From Lepidodermella squamata (taxonomy: Eukaryota; Gastrotricha): a stretch of DNA of 64,000 nt. Every line of letters begins with the position of its first letter. The stretch's first letter is position 1. The translations under genes and the position numbers were made by a program. The stretch covers positions 2,170,001 through 2,234,000 of the forward strand of contig JBLDXI010000009.1 of NCBI GenBank assembly GCA_047495785.1, in the 5' to 3' direction. Shown in pieces: positions 21,401-32,558 of the stretch. Under the pieces are notes generated by a model. That model made no database searches and had not been told where the DNA came from. It saw only the letters and a list, made by a program, of their open reading frames with translations.

Positions 21401-24202
21401 TCCTTTTATAAAATGGTATGGTGATATGTGTTTCTAAGACCGTAGGATGACTGAATCACTGAATTTTGGGGAAAATTGTGTGCACTTCGTTCAACATAGT
21501 CCACATTCGAAAAAAAACCATGTTGCGGACAGACTTTTTTTAGAAAGGGTGGCGGCATGAAATTTTCGTCTATCGCAATCAAAAAATATGCATTCGATAG
21601 AGCTAGGTTCACTTAATAAGTCAAACACTATGGAGCGGACCTGTTAGCCTTTTGTCAATTTTGCGGAATTTCAAAAGGAAACAAAAAGGAAAAAACGAAT
21701 TTTCAGCACTTTGTAACAATATTTGTTAGTTACTGAAACGTATCAACTCTTGTTTTTGATGAGTTTTACCAGCTATGGGTTGACTTGAAATAAAAAATAG
21801 CCACCATGACTATCCCAACGCACGATGGTAGTTTTTTTGCGAAAATGTGGTTTGACGTGTCTGTCCGCAACACCGTCAAACCAGGTGGGTAGGTAAATTT
21901 TTGGGTGTTTTGGTGTTGTTCGAAAAATTCCTCGGTTAAAATAAGGGCGATGTAGGGTGTTTCCAAATGACTTTAAGCATTGATGTATTTTTGGGGAATT
22001 AAATAAAGGCTTTTTTGTTGAGGACAGACATTTGCGACAAAGTCATGGAATGACCCATAAGCATTCAAATTTTGATAATCCAACATCTTATGTATATCTA
22101 AAACAGGTATAATTACGAACCTGAGATGGAATGCCGACGTCGACGAGGGTGAACTTCTTGATTGCTTCGTAGATCTGGCGATCCTTGCGGCCCAGCAGAC
22201 ACATGATCAGCTTGACGTTAGGCAACGTCGAAGCTTGCTGACAGGCAGCCTTGTAGCCATCAGCACGGGTGTTGTCGATTGGCAGAGGTTTAGGCGGCGG
22301 GCACTGATATTATTAAAAATAAAATTGTTAAATTTAAATACATTTTGGGCAATGAAAAAGTTGATTTCTCCAGTTATTTTAAAGAAACATGACAACAGGT
22401 AGACGATTCTATAGCTTTAAACTTTCACGCGCATTCCGAATGGCTTTCCAATTTCCCGAGTGCAGGATATACCCAATAAGAGAAATACGAAAAAATTACT
22501 AACCTGAATGCCAAGCCCAGATCCAATGCGGCAGACAGCGTCAGAAAGTTCGCGGGCGGCTTGTTCGTCACGACGCGGGAAGATCAGGACCCACGGATCC
22601 ATCGGCTGAGGGTCGCATGCCTTCATGTTCTTAATTGCGTTCGACCATTCCGCGCTCTGGTCAGGGCGAATTGGAGCACTGCCGGTGGACAGCTCAATTG
22701 GCGGGAGTAGGCGACCCCTCAGGCGAAGCGGCTGTGGATCCAAGCGAAGGTTCCAATCAGACAAAATCTGACGGGCCTTTTCACAGTTGGCGACACGGCG
22801 ACCGAAGTCGGTGTATCGCTGCATACGGTTCGTCGGGTTGAGACGGGTGATCTCGCCGAATTCCTTCATCAGGCGGAAATCAGCACGCTGGGCGTCGGTC
22901 AAACCGGTCATGAAACACAACTCCGGAACCAACTTGTCGACACGGCCTTCCTCCTTAATACGACGAGCCATTTTTCGAGGACGAGTGACCAGCAGCGGCT
23001 GCTTCACGTCTTGAATGACCACGTTGTATTGGGTACGCATGTAGTCGGCGATCGAAATCTGCTCGCCCTTGCGCTCGAACTTGGTTAGCGGGCAATTTTC
23101 TGGCGGCCACAAGATGTCATCGATCGTGTGCGTCTTGTTGTTGTACTTGGTCAAGACGATGGTTCCAATCAGCTCCTTGGCAACGGCTTCCTTCGGATCA
23201 ATGTTGTTCCGGCGAGCATCGTCAAAAATTTTGCGGAGCATATCATAGCAAGTATCGGTACGCATGACGCGATGAATAATATCCATGTTCAGCAACAGCT
23301 CATTCTCATACTTCGTAATCGTCATCGCGTACCCAGGCCAAATTGTCATGCCGAAATTCTGCATGTTAATAGCTGCGGCTGGGTCGAAGAAATCCCTCTT
23401 GGACTGCTTCAGCTCGAGAGCAGTTTGCATGTGTCGAATGGCAATGTCCAGGATACGAACCGCCTCGTCCGAGTCGGGCGAAACCTCGCCAGTTCGGCGA
23501 ACTCGGAGGTTGATGGTCGCCCCATCACTCTCGCGCTTCGAATGCCACATGTTCTCCTGTAAAAGACACAGTTTACAACTAGTTTACAAAATAAATATTT
23601 CCTGAAACCAATAACTAGGTTTCAACAGGCTACAAATTAACTGTATAAAATACTTACCTCACCCAAATTTTTTGGCGTGATCAAATTCGCGCCATTAAAC
23701 GAGAAAACCTCGCCGATTTTGTCTTTATGCGCGCGCACAAGTTGACCGCGCAGGCTGAGGAAGTCGATCTCGGGCTCGAAATCGACATGATACTCATACA
23801 TACACCAAGTCGGGCCGCCCTGAATTTTGAAGAAATTCGAAACCAATTCCACCGGTTCGCCCATCTTGCCTAAAATAGCAAACACAAAACATACATTAAA
23901 AATATCGCGTTTGCATAACTTGAATTACCTTGAGTACTAGTCACATTTTGCGGCCTGGTCAGAGGGATGACGATTGATTCCATACGACGTGCTCTTGCGG
24001 CCTGAAGGCGCTCCATGCGGCCCTTGGCGTCGACCGGACCAGACTGTTCGCGACCGCGTGGGGCGATTCCACCACGCGGCATCGCGGTTGTGGCTTCGGA
24101 TTTCGAGACATCACTTGGGGCGTCTGGGCCAGGAGTCGTAAGACCCTCGCCGGCGTCCCCGCGGCCGCGAGCGCGACCACGAGCTCGACCCGCTGTTTCC
24201 AT
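18420..24202 (-). CDS. PIWI: PIWI-clade Argonaute
   Basis: Germline piRNA-guided Argonaute. Five exons (24202-23929, 23869-23658, 23556-22504, 22303-22121, 19247-18420) give 849 aa. The N-terminus is rich in RG/GR repeats (GRARGRARGRGDAG), candidate arginine-methylation and Tudor-binding sites. The N/PAZ part includes MTIWPGYAMTI and VPELCFMTGLTDAQRADFR, typical of PIWI rather than AGO. MID spans exons 3-4 (ending VGIPSQ). The PIWI RNase-H domain shows the slicer residues: ICGFDTYHD (Asp), RGELSHHLV (Glu finger), FYRDGVADNQ (Asp) and CHYAHKLAFLV (His), ending KLYYL as in the family. The slicer tetrad therefore looks intact. Intron 4 is 2873 bp, against 53-201 nt for the others, and holds a rearranged copy of part of exon 3. 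An acceptor-like TTTGTTTAG lies about 30 nt before the ATG, a possible trans-splice site. Confidence 0.95.
19601..19632 (+). repeat. Intronic repeat, copy 1 (GTCAAAATTATAGAGCA core)
   Basis: First of three direct copies in the large PIWI intron of a phrase with core GTCAAAATTATAGAGCA, preceded by TAAAGTGGCG. It resembles the terminus of a Tc1-like element, but that is inference. The partial PIWI copy starts about 60 bp to its right. Confidence 0.65.
19695..20424 (-). pseudogene. Rearranged partial copy of PIWI exon 3 inside the PIWI intron
   Basis: Near-identical to the functional exon 3, on the same strand, but in three blocks. Bases 19695-19788 match 23221-23315; 19789-20089 match about 22709-23010; 20090-20424 match about 23190-23520. 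The first block duplicates sequence also present in the third. The junction at about 20090 deletes about 180 bp, removing in frame the 60 residues from about AVAKELIGT to NVVIQ, so a 202-residue frame remains open (20335 down to 19727). No splice donor matches the deletion, so it is not a retrocopy of a known splice form. It cannot encode a complete Argonaute. High identity implies a recent event. Confidence 0.9.
20430..20640 (-). other. Unexplained coding-like segment beside the PIWI copy
   Basis: Directly upstream (minus sense) of the PIWI copy is a frame of about 65 residues with ordinary protein composition (LLSFSDNFDWLNSGPLSTA, then VDIPKLFDELDPTDSLRMM). I do not recognise it. It ends near the second copy of the short repeat at 20642. 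It may be another captured gene fragment. Confidence 0.35.
20642..20672 (+). repeat. Intronic repeat, copy 2 (GTCAAAATTATAGAGCA core)
   Basis: Second direct copy, nearly identical to 19601-19632 over about 30 bp (TAAAGTGGCG then GTCAAAATTATAGAGCA then CCCC). Copies 1 and 2 bracket the PIWI fragment and the adjoining unknown segment. Confidence 0.7.
20854..20874 (+). repeat. Intronic repeat, copy 3 (GTCAAAATTATAGAGCA core)
   Basis: Third, shorter direct copy; only the core and following CACCC are kept. The base before the core differs from the other two. Confidence 0.6.
21341..22033. repeat. Dispersed GTTGCGGACAGAC motifs in the PIWI intron
   Basis: TGTTGCGGACAGAC occurs at 21342-21355 and 21521-21534 on the plus strand, in reverse complement at 21859-21872, and with changes at 22016-22033. 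Between them the sequence is AT-rich with no coding frame. The mixed orientation suggests degenerate transposon ends or a satellite-like remnant. Confidence 0.55.
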
Positions 24203-26863
24203 TTTTTTCTTTAAATCGAACAAAAGTTACCTAAACAAATCAATGACATAAAACATAAAAATCAATACAGGCAGAATACAGGCATGGAAAAAGCTTGATC
24301 ACAAAACGAACAACTGAAATGAGCGCCGACGGAAATTCAGACTGAGATTGGAGATGAAGATCTTACGTCACGCAAATTCCAGATGGTGATCGTAATTCAA
24401 GACAATGGTGTGAGTAATGCGCTAGCGTGTGCGGCGCAATGCGTGCGCAGTCTTGAAGTTAAGCACAATAACGGAACAACAATAGGCCTATCAAATTACT
24501 AGGCGGCGGAGTTATGAACAACTTCACAAAACCGTGCTAACATTTCTGAATTCTATTTGAAATGCTTGTAATTTTCGGTCGCCGAAAATCAACTTTAGCG
24601 CCGCGGTAATAAATATAGCAATAGATGTAACGCCGCCGGGCAAACAGTGAAAACATAGATTAACATGTAAAGGATTCTGCTGTCATCTAATAGGCATATA
24701 ATGAGGAATTACAGAGCCTTGTCACGGTTCACATAGAAATTTATTACCGCTATCGTAAGAGGTGCAAGAGACCGGAATAGCCATGTTATTGTGACTAGCG
24801 AACAGTGGCAAGAAGGCCACAGTTTATTGCAATGAAAATGATAGCGCTGAAAATGGCCGCTTTCATGAGAGATGTACATTCAGCGTATCACAGATAACAG
24901 AAGACACCAGACTACGCCAACGTTGATATTATACAATCGTCCGATGGCTCCCTAATGCTGGCATTATTTGCATTTGCATTGCACAATGTTTGGCGAGATT
25001 TTTTTCTTGTGCGCTGCATATTAACCATGTTCACAAAGGTTTTATTGTTATCACGCAAATCAGGTCGCAAATACGCCGCATTGCATCTATAGGAAATCCC
25101 AAGAATTTCCCTGGAAAAATTTAGGAATTCAGCTGTTTCCGGCAATGATTCCGTAAAATTCAGAGAGAGCGGGTAAAATTGAGCTATGTACTTAACTTGT
25201 GTTGCGGATTCATAGCGCGATCACGCCCGAAAAAAATTTGATTCCATAGCCTGCTTTCAACGCCGACTTCAAAAAATTCGGAGAAGCTCACTTTTGTTTC
25301 CAACATTTATGCGATTATTTGAGAATATTTTCGCATCATGCAGCAATTCGAACCAAAAATTCAATTTCGGCAAATTAAAAATGGCTTATTAAGCTGCTTA
25401 TTTTCATTCGTTTCTTAATGAGGGAGAAAAAACGCTAATCAGCCCCTCACTAAACAAAGTTAAGAGACTGCAATCATGCCATTTTTATGGGGTAGCAATA
25501 AAACAGGCATGTTTGTGTGCTAGTGCGCGCAAACATGGAAGTGTTGGTCATATAATTTTGAAACGCACTGTATCTGGTCATCACCGAACACTAACAACAA
25601 ACCACAAACTGTTATTCGACAATCAGGTTGTTTCTAACTGAAATGGCGAATGGAAGAGTGATTCGGCAGATTCCTTAGTGCAATCCTTAGTCCTCCTAAG
25701 TAACAGCATGCGCAAAAACCGACAATAGAAAAATGACCCCAAAGAAGTGTTTACAAACAGAATAGACGTAACTATACATTAAGAACAAACTTAAAACATA
25801 TCATACAACACATTCTCGCAAACACCACCACCAATTGAAAGCGTATCAAGGCCAATTATCGCATCAGCAGCATTCAGATTAAACTTGTTTTAGAGATCAA
25901 TAGTTCATGCTTGAGCAATTGAAGCAGTCAACGTCATGGCTCTAATTCAAGGGAGGCAGGGAGGCACAGAGACAAGGAAAACGGAGAAGAAATGTGATCA
26001 ACAAGTCCACTGCGGTCAAACTTGAAATGATTTAGACCAGGAGAGACATTTAGACCCGATTTAAAAAAATTAGTAAGTCTCGGGACACCAAGAGGTTTGG
26101 AACATGATGAGACATCAGATAACGATAACAACGTGCACAAAAAAAGATCAAAGAAATTGAACAAATGGCGGCCCGCATGTGCACACGAACCGGCACGCAT
26201 GTGGGGATAATTTTTTACCTTTAATCTCCAGCTTCGGTTACAATTTTGTATTCATTTTACTGAAATTCATCATGACCATTATTAATGATTTCAAGGTTAT
26301 TTCTAGTACCTTTTGGCGCGCTTTGACGCAAAAACCCTCGAAGCGCACCCAAGGTCCGTCATCCCTTATTTCGAAGCGAAAAACAGCGAAAGAGATGTTA
26401 CCAACCACACCGAAACCAAACCAACTTTGGAAAGGCGGTGTTTGTGAGCCACAAGCCATCCACATCCATGTACCGGAAATGGGCGACGGGCGCTAAAAAG
26501 TGCAAACCTTGTCCGCCGTAACCGCAGGGGCAGCTTCAGAGTAATGCAGAGGAGGCAATCTGTGCTGCCCGCTAATGGATGTTTCTCTGGGACATATGGA
26601 CTAAGGAATAAGTAGTAGTTTATCATCCGGGAAATACTTCGAAACTTAAAGGGAATGCTATCTCTCAATGGAACTGCTTGGTGTCCGAGCAGCTGGTCTA
26701 ACTTGCTATCTGCCATTGGTTTAAATATGTTGAAAACTGAGAGTTATTATTCATAATATGTATTTGGTCTTTGGTCATTACCGCGAGTCATCGTGTATTT
26801 GCCATTTAGGAAGCGTATCTTCTTATTTATTGTTCTTTTTACGACTTTTAGGGTCATTTTACC
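24203..26863. other. Divergent intergenic region between PIWI and the P450 run
   Basis: 2.66 kb with start codons pointing away from each other, so it should hold both promoters. I see no convincing gene. Open frames at 24912-25145, 25934-26200 and 26179-26716 have biased composition and no motifs. A T-rich tract ending in TTTTAG at 26846-26851 lies 13 nt before the first P450 ATG. Confidence 0.5.
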
Positions 26864-28499
26864 ATGGCTTATTACCTGATCACCGCAGTGTTTGCTGGCC
26901 TGTTGTATGGAATTCATCGATTTGTGATCGATAAATTTTATAATTTGCCACCTGGCCCTACGCCATGGCCTTATTTGGGTGAACTAGTTATCATTACCGG
27001 AAGAAATCATGCTAACAAGTTCACTTAACAGGAAATCTTTATCACTTGATTTCTCTTGGAAAAAGGCGTCCCTGGGAGCTCTACTTGCAATTGGCTGAAA
27101 CCTACGGGCCGGTGTTCACATTTTATTTTGGTCAGTTAAGGTGGACTATAGTGACTGGAACCGAAGCGACTCAGGAACTACTGGTCAAGCAAGGAAAAAC
27201 TTTTTCATCCCGACCAATAACCGAGCTTCCTGGGATGGAAGAACTTAAACCTGGAGTGATATTCTGTAACGGAGATGAATGGGTGAAACGGCGCAGATTT
27301 TGCATTCGAACCATGCGGGATTTCGGAATGGGTATTCCGTCGTACCAAATTACCGCATAAATCCATTGAATTTATGTCTATAAAGGAAAAATGGCGATAT
27401 CAGAACGAATTCACGAGGAAATAGGTCATCTGATTGCCGAAATAGACTCTTACAAAGACAAACCATTTGATCCTCGTCAACTTCTTGCCAATGCTGTGTC
27501 AAACATAATTTGCTCTATAGTCTTTGGAAAGAGGTTAGCTGGAATTTGTATATCTTTGTTTATATAAAACTAGCCGCAAACACATTTAGGTTTGATTACG
27601 GCGATCCGGAATTTGTTCGTCTATCTCTTCAACTTCAACGAATATTCAACAGGAAATTTACTGACAACGCTATTTTTATCATCATTCCAGCCTTGCGTTA
27701 CATCATGAAACCTAAGCAATCGAAGGATTTGATAGTATTTCAGGACATGATGACAGAAATGGTTGCGAAATCAGTAGCCGACCATCGAAAAGACTACAAC
27801 CCGGACAACATGAGGGATTTTATTGATTTATTTATTCAAAACGAGCTCGAAGAGGATGGAATTGACATGGAAGCGTTTACGTTTGTAATGTTGGATATGT
27901 TTGTTGCTGGTACCGAAACTACGGCAACTGCTTTAAATTGGAGTTGGCTGTTTTTGGCTCGCGATCCCGATGTTCAGAAGCGATGCCAAAATTTGATTGA
28001 CTCGGTAATCGACACGGATCGTTATCCCAATTTATCAGACCGACCTAAAATGGTTTACATTGATGCTGTTATGAACGAAGTGTTGAGACATGCCTCGGTA
28101 TTTCCGTCCGGAGCTATGCACTGCAACGTCGGAGAGAAAGCTACCTTGGCGGGCTATGACATTCCTGCTAATTCGATAATTTCTTTCAGCATTGCTGCGC
28201 AGCACCGTGATCCTAAGTATTGGGTCAATGCCAATGAATTCATCCCTGATAGATGGCTAGACCCCACAGGTACAGCTATTGTCAGCCACTCAAGCCATTT
28301 CCTGCCATTTGGACTCGGACCACGCGTGTGCCTGGGCGAGTCTCTTGCCAAAGCTGAATTCTTTATTTTTGTCGTTTCGATTTTACACCGCTTCAATCTC
28401 ACTCTGGTTAATCCGTCTTCCGTTGATCTGAATGCCGGTAGTTCGGGAGTTACACACGTTCCACCCCGATACGAAATTATTGCGACAAGGCGCAATTGA
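26864..28499 (+). CDS. Cytochrome P450, CYP2-like (array gene 1)
   Basis: Heme-thiolate monooxygenase, anchored in the endoplasmic reticulum by an N-terminal helix (YLITAVFAGLLYGIH). Exons 26864-26978, 27032-27331, 27386-27533, 27590-28499 give 490 aa. It has the hinge LPPGPTPWP, I-helix FVAGTETTATAL, K-helix NEVLR, PDRW motif and heme-binding loop FGLGPRVCLG with the axial Cys. It is the most intron-rich member of the array, and its intron positions are not shared by its neighbours. The substrate cannot be told from sequence. It is the first gene of the same-strand run, with an acceptor-like AG at 26850-26851 just before the ATG. Confidence 0.93.
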
Positions 28500-28718
28500 A
28501 TTGAGATGTTCCACGAAGGACTAAACAAGCATCCAAACTGTGCAATAATGTTATATTTAAAAATCTCTCTGATGTATTGTTTTTTGTTTTCAGAATGGTA
28601 GCGTAATATACATAATTTATATCGGAAACATTTTAGGAAGGATTCTCTCAATATTATTTGTCAACGAAGTATGATCATTAAACTCAATTTTTTGATTATT
28701 TATAGGTCATTGTTGGTT

Positions 28719-30244
28719 ATGTTTTTGTTTTTACTGCTTGTTTTTGCATTGATCGTTGTGCTGATTCTAATTTACGGTCTTCATGTTTACTTACTCGATA
28801 TACGATATCGTTTACCTCCTGGGCCACCACCGTTGCCTTTCTACGGAAATATGCTGCGATTGAAAGAAGGACAACCAAAACCCTGGCTCATTTTCAGAGA
28901 TATTTCAGCTAAATATGGTTCTATTTCAACGTTTTACCTCGGCATGTTTCGAATGATTCTTCTGGAAGGACCTGCAGCAATCAAAGACGCTTTAGTTTCA
29001 CAGCAAAAAGATTTCAGTAATCGAGCAACTCTATTTTTTCCTGGATTCGAGCATTATCCGCCAGGATTGATTTCTGCTAGTGGCGATATTTGGTCGAGGA
29101 GGCGAAAATTCTCCGAGTTGGCTTTTCACGAGATTGGCTTGGCCCGGATTGAAGAAATCATTCGGGCCGAAGTCGCGCATTTTGCCGATGAAATTGGCGA
29201 ACGAACATTTCGACCTTTCAACCCGCAACCTCACATTGCAAGTGCTTCCTCTAACGTAATGTGTGCTATGGTATTTGGAAAACGTTTCCAGTACGACGAT
29301 CCTGAACATATTCAATTTCTATCAGAATTGGATAAAATGAATAGAGGTCGTTTCAAGGGCAATCTAAATCACTTCGCCTTCCCTTTCCTGCAATATTTCT
29401 ATAAACCTGTTCAAGTTTTGGAGGCTCAGCAATTGCGCCATGTAATTGCTGAGCGCATTGACAATGCAATCGAAGATCATCGGACAGATATCAAGGTGGA
29501 TCTTCTACGCGACTTTGTCGATGTTTTCATCAAATACGAATTTTCTGACGACGGTGTCGATTTTGAATCGTTCGTCGAGGTTATGACGGATTTTTTTATT
29601 GGCGGTGCTGAAACAACGGCTACAGCTTTAAGCTGGTCTGTTCTGTACTTATCTACCTATCATGACATTCAAAGAAGATGTCACGACGCCATTGACCGGG
29701 TTATTGACTCCGATCGGTTACCATCCGCCGAAGATCGGCCTAAACTAGCCTATATCGACGCAGTGATGTGCGAAGTTTTACGGCATGCTACTATTCTGCC
29801 TTTGGCGCTATTTCACGGAATTATCGATAACGAAAAAGTTGAGCTGTCGAGTATGAAGAGTCATATTATATCCTAATGAAAAAAATTGAAATTTCATTTT
29901 GCGCAGGCTATGACATTCCGCAACGATCTATCATTGCGTACAATTTATGGGCCCTTCACCACGACCCGATTTATTGGACCGAGCCTGACTTATTCAACCC
30001 AGAAAGATGGCTTGATCCGAATGGAAAACTGCTGAGCCATTCTTCTTATTTCATGCCGTTCGGGGCTGGTCCTCGCACTTGTATCGGCGAGCAACTGGCA
30101 CGTACTAAATATTTTATTTTTCTCGTGGCGCTACTTCAACGTTATAACTTTGCGTTGGCCGATGCCAAGGTCACCCTTGACAGCGGAGTTCCGGGTTTTA
30201 CTTACGCTCCGCCTAAATATAAAGTTATCGCCACGAGACGTTGA
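28719..30244 (+). CDS. Cytochrome P450, CYP2-like (array gene 2)
   Basis: Exons 28719-29850 and 29907-30244 give 489 aa. A strongly hydrophobic anchor (MFLFLLLVFALIVVLILIYG) is followed by LPPGPPPLPFYGN. The I-helix reads FIGGAETTATAL rather than the array's usual AGTETT; K-helix CEVLR; PERW; heme loop FGAGPRTCIG. The single intron lies at a position unique in the array (before YDIP). Its start follows TTTATAG at 28699-28705 by 13 nt. It is 219 bp downstream of gene 1 and is the most divergent member with gene 1. Function beyond monooxygenase is unknown. Confidence 0.92.
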
Positions 30245-30639
30245 TGAAAAATTGGCGTTTCTTATTTTTTCTTATTTATCATCTTTCTCTCTCTTTCATC
30301 TTCAAAATCATGTTGTGTGTTTTCACGACCGTTTGACAGCAAGTTTTATTTATTTACAAACTGCTTGATAGAAAAATCCGTTGTTCTATTGTTGCTGCTA
30401 GTCACGGATGGTACCAATTTCTACAGAGATTTGATGCATGACTTGGGTTGACTTTCGGTTTGTATCTGAATTTTATCTAAATGAAAATAAATGTCTGTTA
30501 CCGAATGGTTAAGGCTTTTTCAGGGTGGGTTGATGACACGGACAATGGCTGGATAATTATCTGGGCCAGCGTAAGTGTTGCTTGCTGATTTCACTTAACT
30601 TTCTGGAATTTCGATTCAATCCGTTTTTTTGCTATTTAG

Positions 30640-32452
30640 ATGGACTCATTTGAAGTTTTTAAAAGATTAACAGCTGGAGTAAAATTTGACTATGGCAGAT
30701 TCAGGAAAGATGCTGAACAATTGAAGGTTGATGCTCTGGTGCTAGATTTTGCTTTTAAACATATTTATATCTATTTTCTAGCTTCTGCGGCCTAAATCGG
30801 TTGAAAAACCTGTCGAGCCGCCAAAGCCGAAGTTACCACTTGGATCAAAAGTTGACGAGGCCACGCGAATTCGCGGCGAACATAAAATTCACGTATCTGG
30901 CTCTGATATTCCGAAACCGGTCGAAGCATTTGAAAGTCTGGGTGACACGGTCGACCCTCGTCTCATAACTGCGGTGCGTGAAGTCTTCAAATTCAAACAG
31001 CCAACGCCAATTCAGATGCAAACATGGCCAGTTATGATGGCCTCTCGAGAAATAATGGCCTGTGCACCCACTGGTTCCGGCAAGACTGTCGCCTTCTTAC
31101 TTCCAGTGGTCAATCATATCATTAAAGCCAAAAAAGAGGCGAATTATGAGCGTGGTATCCGGGCTTTGATTCTAGCCCCAACTCGAGAGTTGGCTAAACA
31201 GACCTATCTGGAGGGCCTGAGGATGACTGAAGGAACGGGCGTTAACATCAGCTACCTTAATAAAGTTACTACAAACGCGGCTTGGGCGAAGAAGGTCGCT
31301 AAGCGGGTTGATTGCCTAGTCACCACGCCGAATCGGTTGATTTTTCTGTTGCAACAAGATCCGCCACTAATTTCCTTACATCACGTTCAATGGCTGGTGG
31401 TCGATGAGTGCGATCGGCTGTTTGAAGCTGATGCTCAGGCTGAGCAGAACGAGAAGGCGAAAGGCAAAAAACGGAACCAAGGTAACCGCCCGTTACGTTC
31501 TTTCCGAGACCAACTCGGTATCATTTTCGGCGCTTGCGATTCGATGAAGCTGAGGCGGGCGCTTTTCAGCGCGACTTTCAGCCCGGAAGTCGAGGAATGG
31601 TGCCGTTTGAACTTGGACAACGTCGTCGAGGTTTACGTTGGCGCTAAAAACACAACAGCTGAGTCTGTTAAGCAGGAATTGATTTTCACTGGAGATGAAC
31701 ATGGGAAATTAATCGCATTGCGTAACATCGTTCAAACCGCCTTCGAACCACCCATGTTGATTTTCGTTCAATCTAAAGAGCGAGCGAAGGAATTATTTGC
31801 CGAGCTGGTCTATGACGGTATTAATGTCGAAGCAATCCACAGCGACCGAACGCAAGCTCAGCGAGAAAATGTTGTTCAAGCCTTCCGCGAGGGAAAAATT
31901 TGGGTGCTAATTTGTACCGAATTGATGGGTCGTGGTATCGATTTTAAGGGAGTTCGTTGCGTCGTTAATTACGACTTGCCGACCAGCCCCATCGCTTATA
32001 TCCACCGCGTTGGTCGAACAGGTCGTATGGGCCGGGCTGGTCATGCGATTTCGTTTTTCACGAAGCAGGACGCGCCTTTCATTCGGGGTATAGCTTCAGT
32101 TTTGGCGGAATCTGGCTGCGAAGTCCCTGAGTTTTTCCTGAAGCTGCCTAAAGATTCTGAAGTAGATCTGCGAACTAAGGAAGAGCGGGCTAAGTCGAGG
32201 AAACGAGAATTCAAGAAACAAAGCAACCACCCTAGTCACAAGTCAAAATCGAAAAAGCCTAAAATGACGGTTCCTCAGCGTGAAACGATTCGAACCGCCC
32301 CGCAACCCGAGTTGAGTAAAATCCACAAGAAGAAGTGAGTGCTTTGTTTTTCCAAACTCTTTGATAATTTGCAATTATTTTCCAGGAGAATGCTCAAGAA
32401 AGCTCGTTTTGAGCACAAACGACCTCGCAACACTGCTGAAAGTTCTTCATGA
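30640..32452 (+). CDS. DDX52: DDX52/Rok1 DEAD-box RNA helicase
   Basis: Nucleolar helicase for 18S rRNA maturation (yeast Rok1). Exons 30640-30726, 30782-32334, 32386-32452 give 568 aa. The N-terminus MDSFEVFKRLTAGVKF matches the family start. Q-motif region PTPIQMQTWPVMM; Walker A APTGSGKT; motif Ia PTRELAKQ; motif II is DECD (human DDX52 has DESD); SAT motif FSATF; IHSDRTQAQR; ARGID-equivalent GRGIDFKG; and HRVGRTGRMG. The C-terminus is a Lys-rich tail. ATG follows directly after an AG acceptor (TTTAGATG), and upstream sequence 30494-30590 stays open in frame, so an N-terminal extension or 5' UTR exon is possible. It is embedded between P450 genes; stop to next P450 ATG is 106 bp. Confidence 0.95.
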
Positions 32453-32488
32453 TGAATATTTGCTCCAAAGAATTCTTTGTTGTATTGC

Positions 32489-32544
32489 AATAAAAGATAT
32501 GATATGAATACAGCTATAACCTCGAGTTTTTTTGTTATTCTTAG
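32489..32544 (+). promoter_or_regulatory. Poly(A) signal plus splice-acceptor pair between DDX52 and P450 gene 3
   Basis: AATAAA at 32489-32494 is followed 44 nt later by a T-rich tract ending TTCTTAG at 32538-32544, then 14 nt to the next ATG at 32559. No donor lies between. This arrangement is that of an intercistronic region in a trans-spliced operon. The reading is inference. Confidence 0.55.
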
Positions 32545-32558
32545 AATTTGGCTGGAAG

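Noticed and set aside
25934-26716. Overlapping frames between PIWI and the P450 run
   Set aside because: Low-complexity, contradictory strands, no conserved motif and no splice sites.
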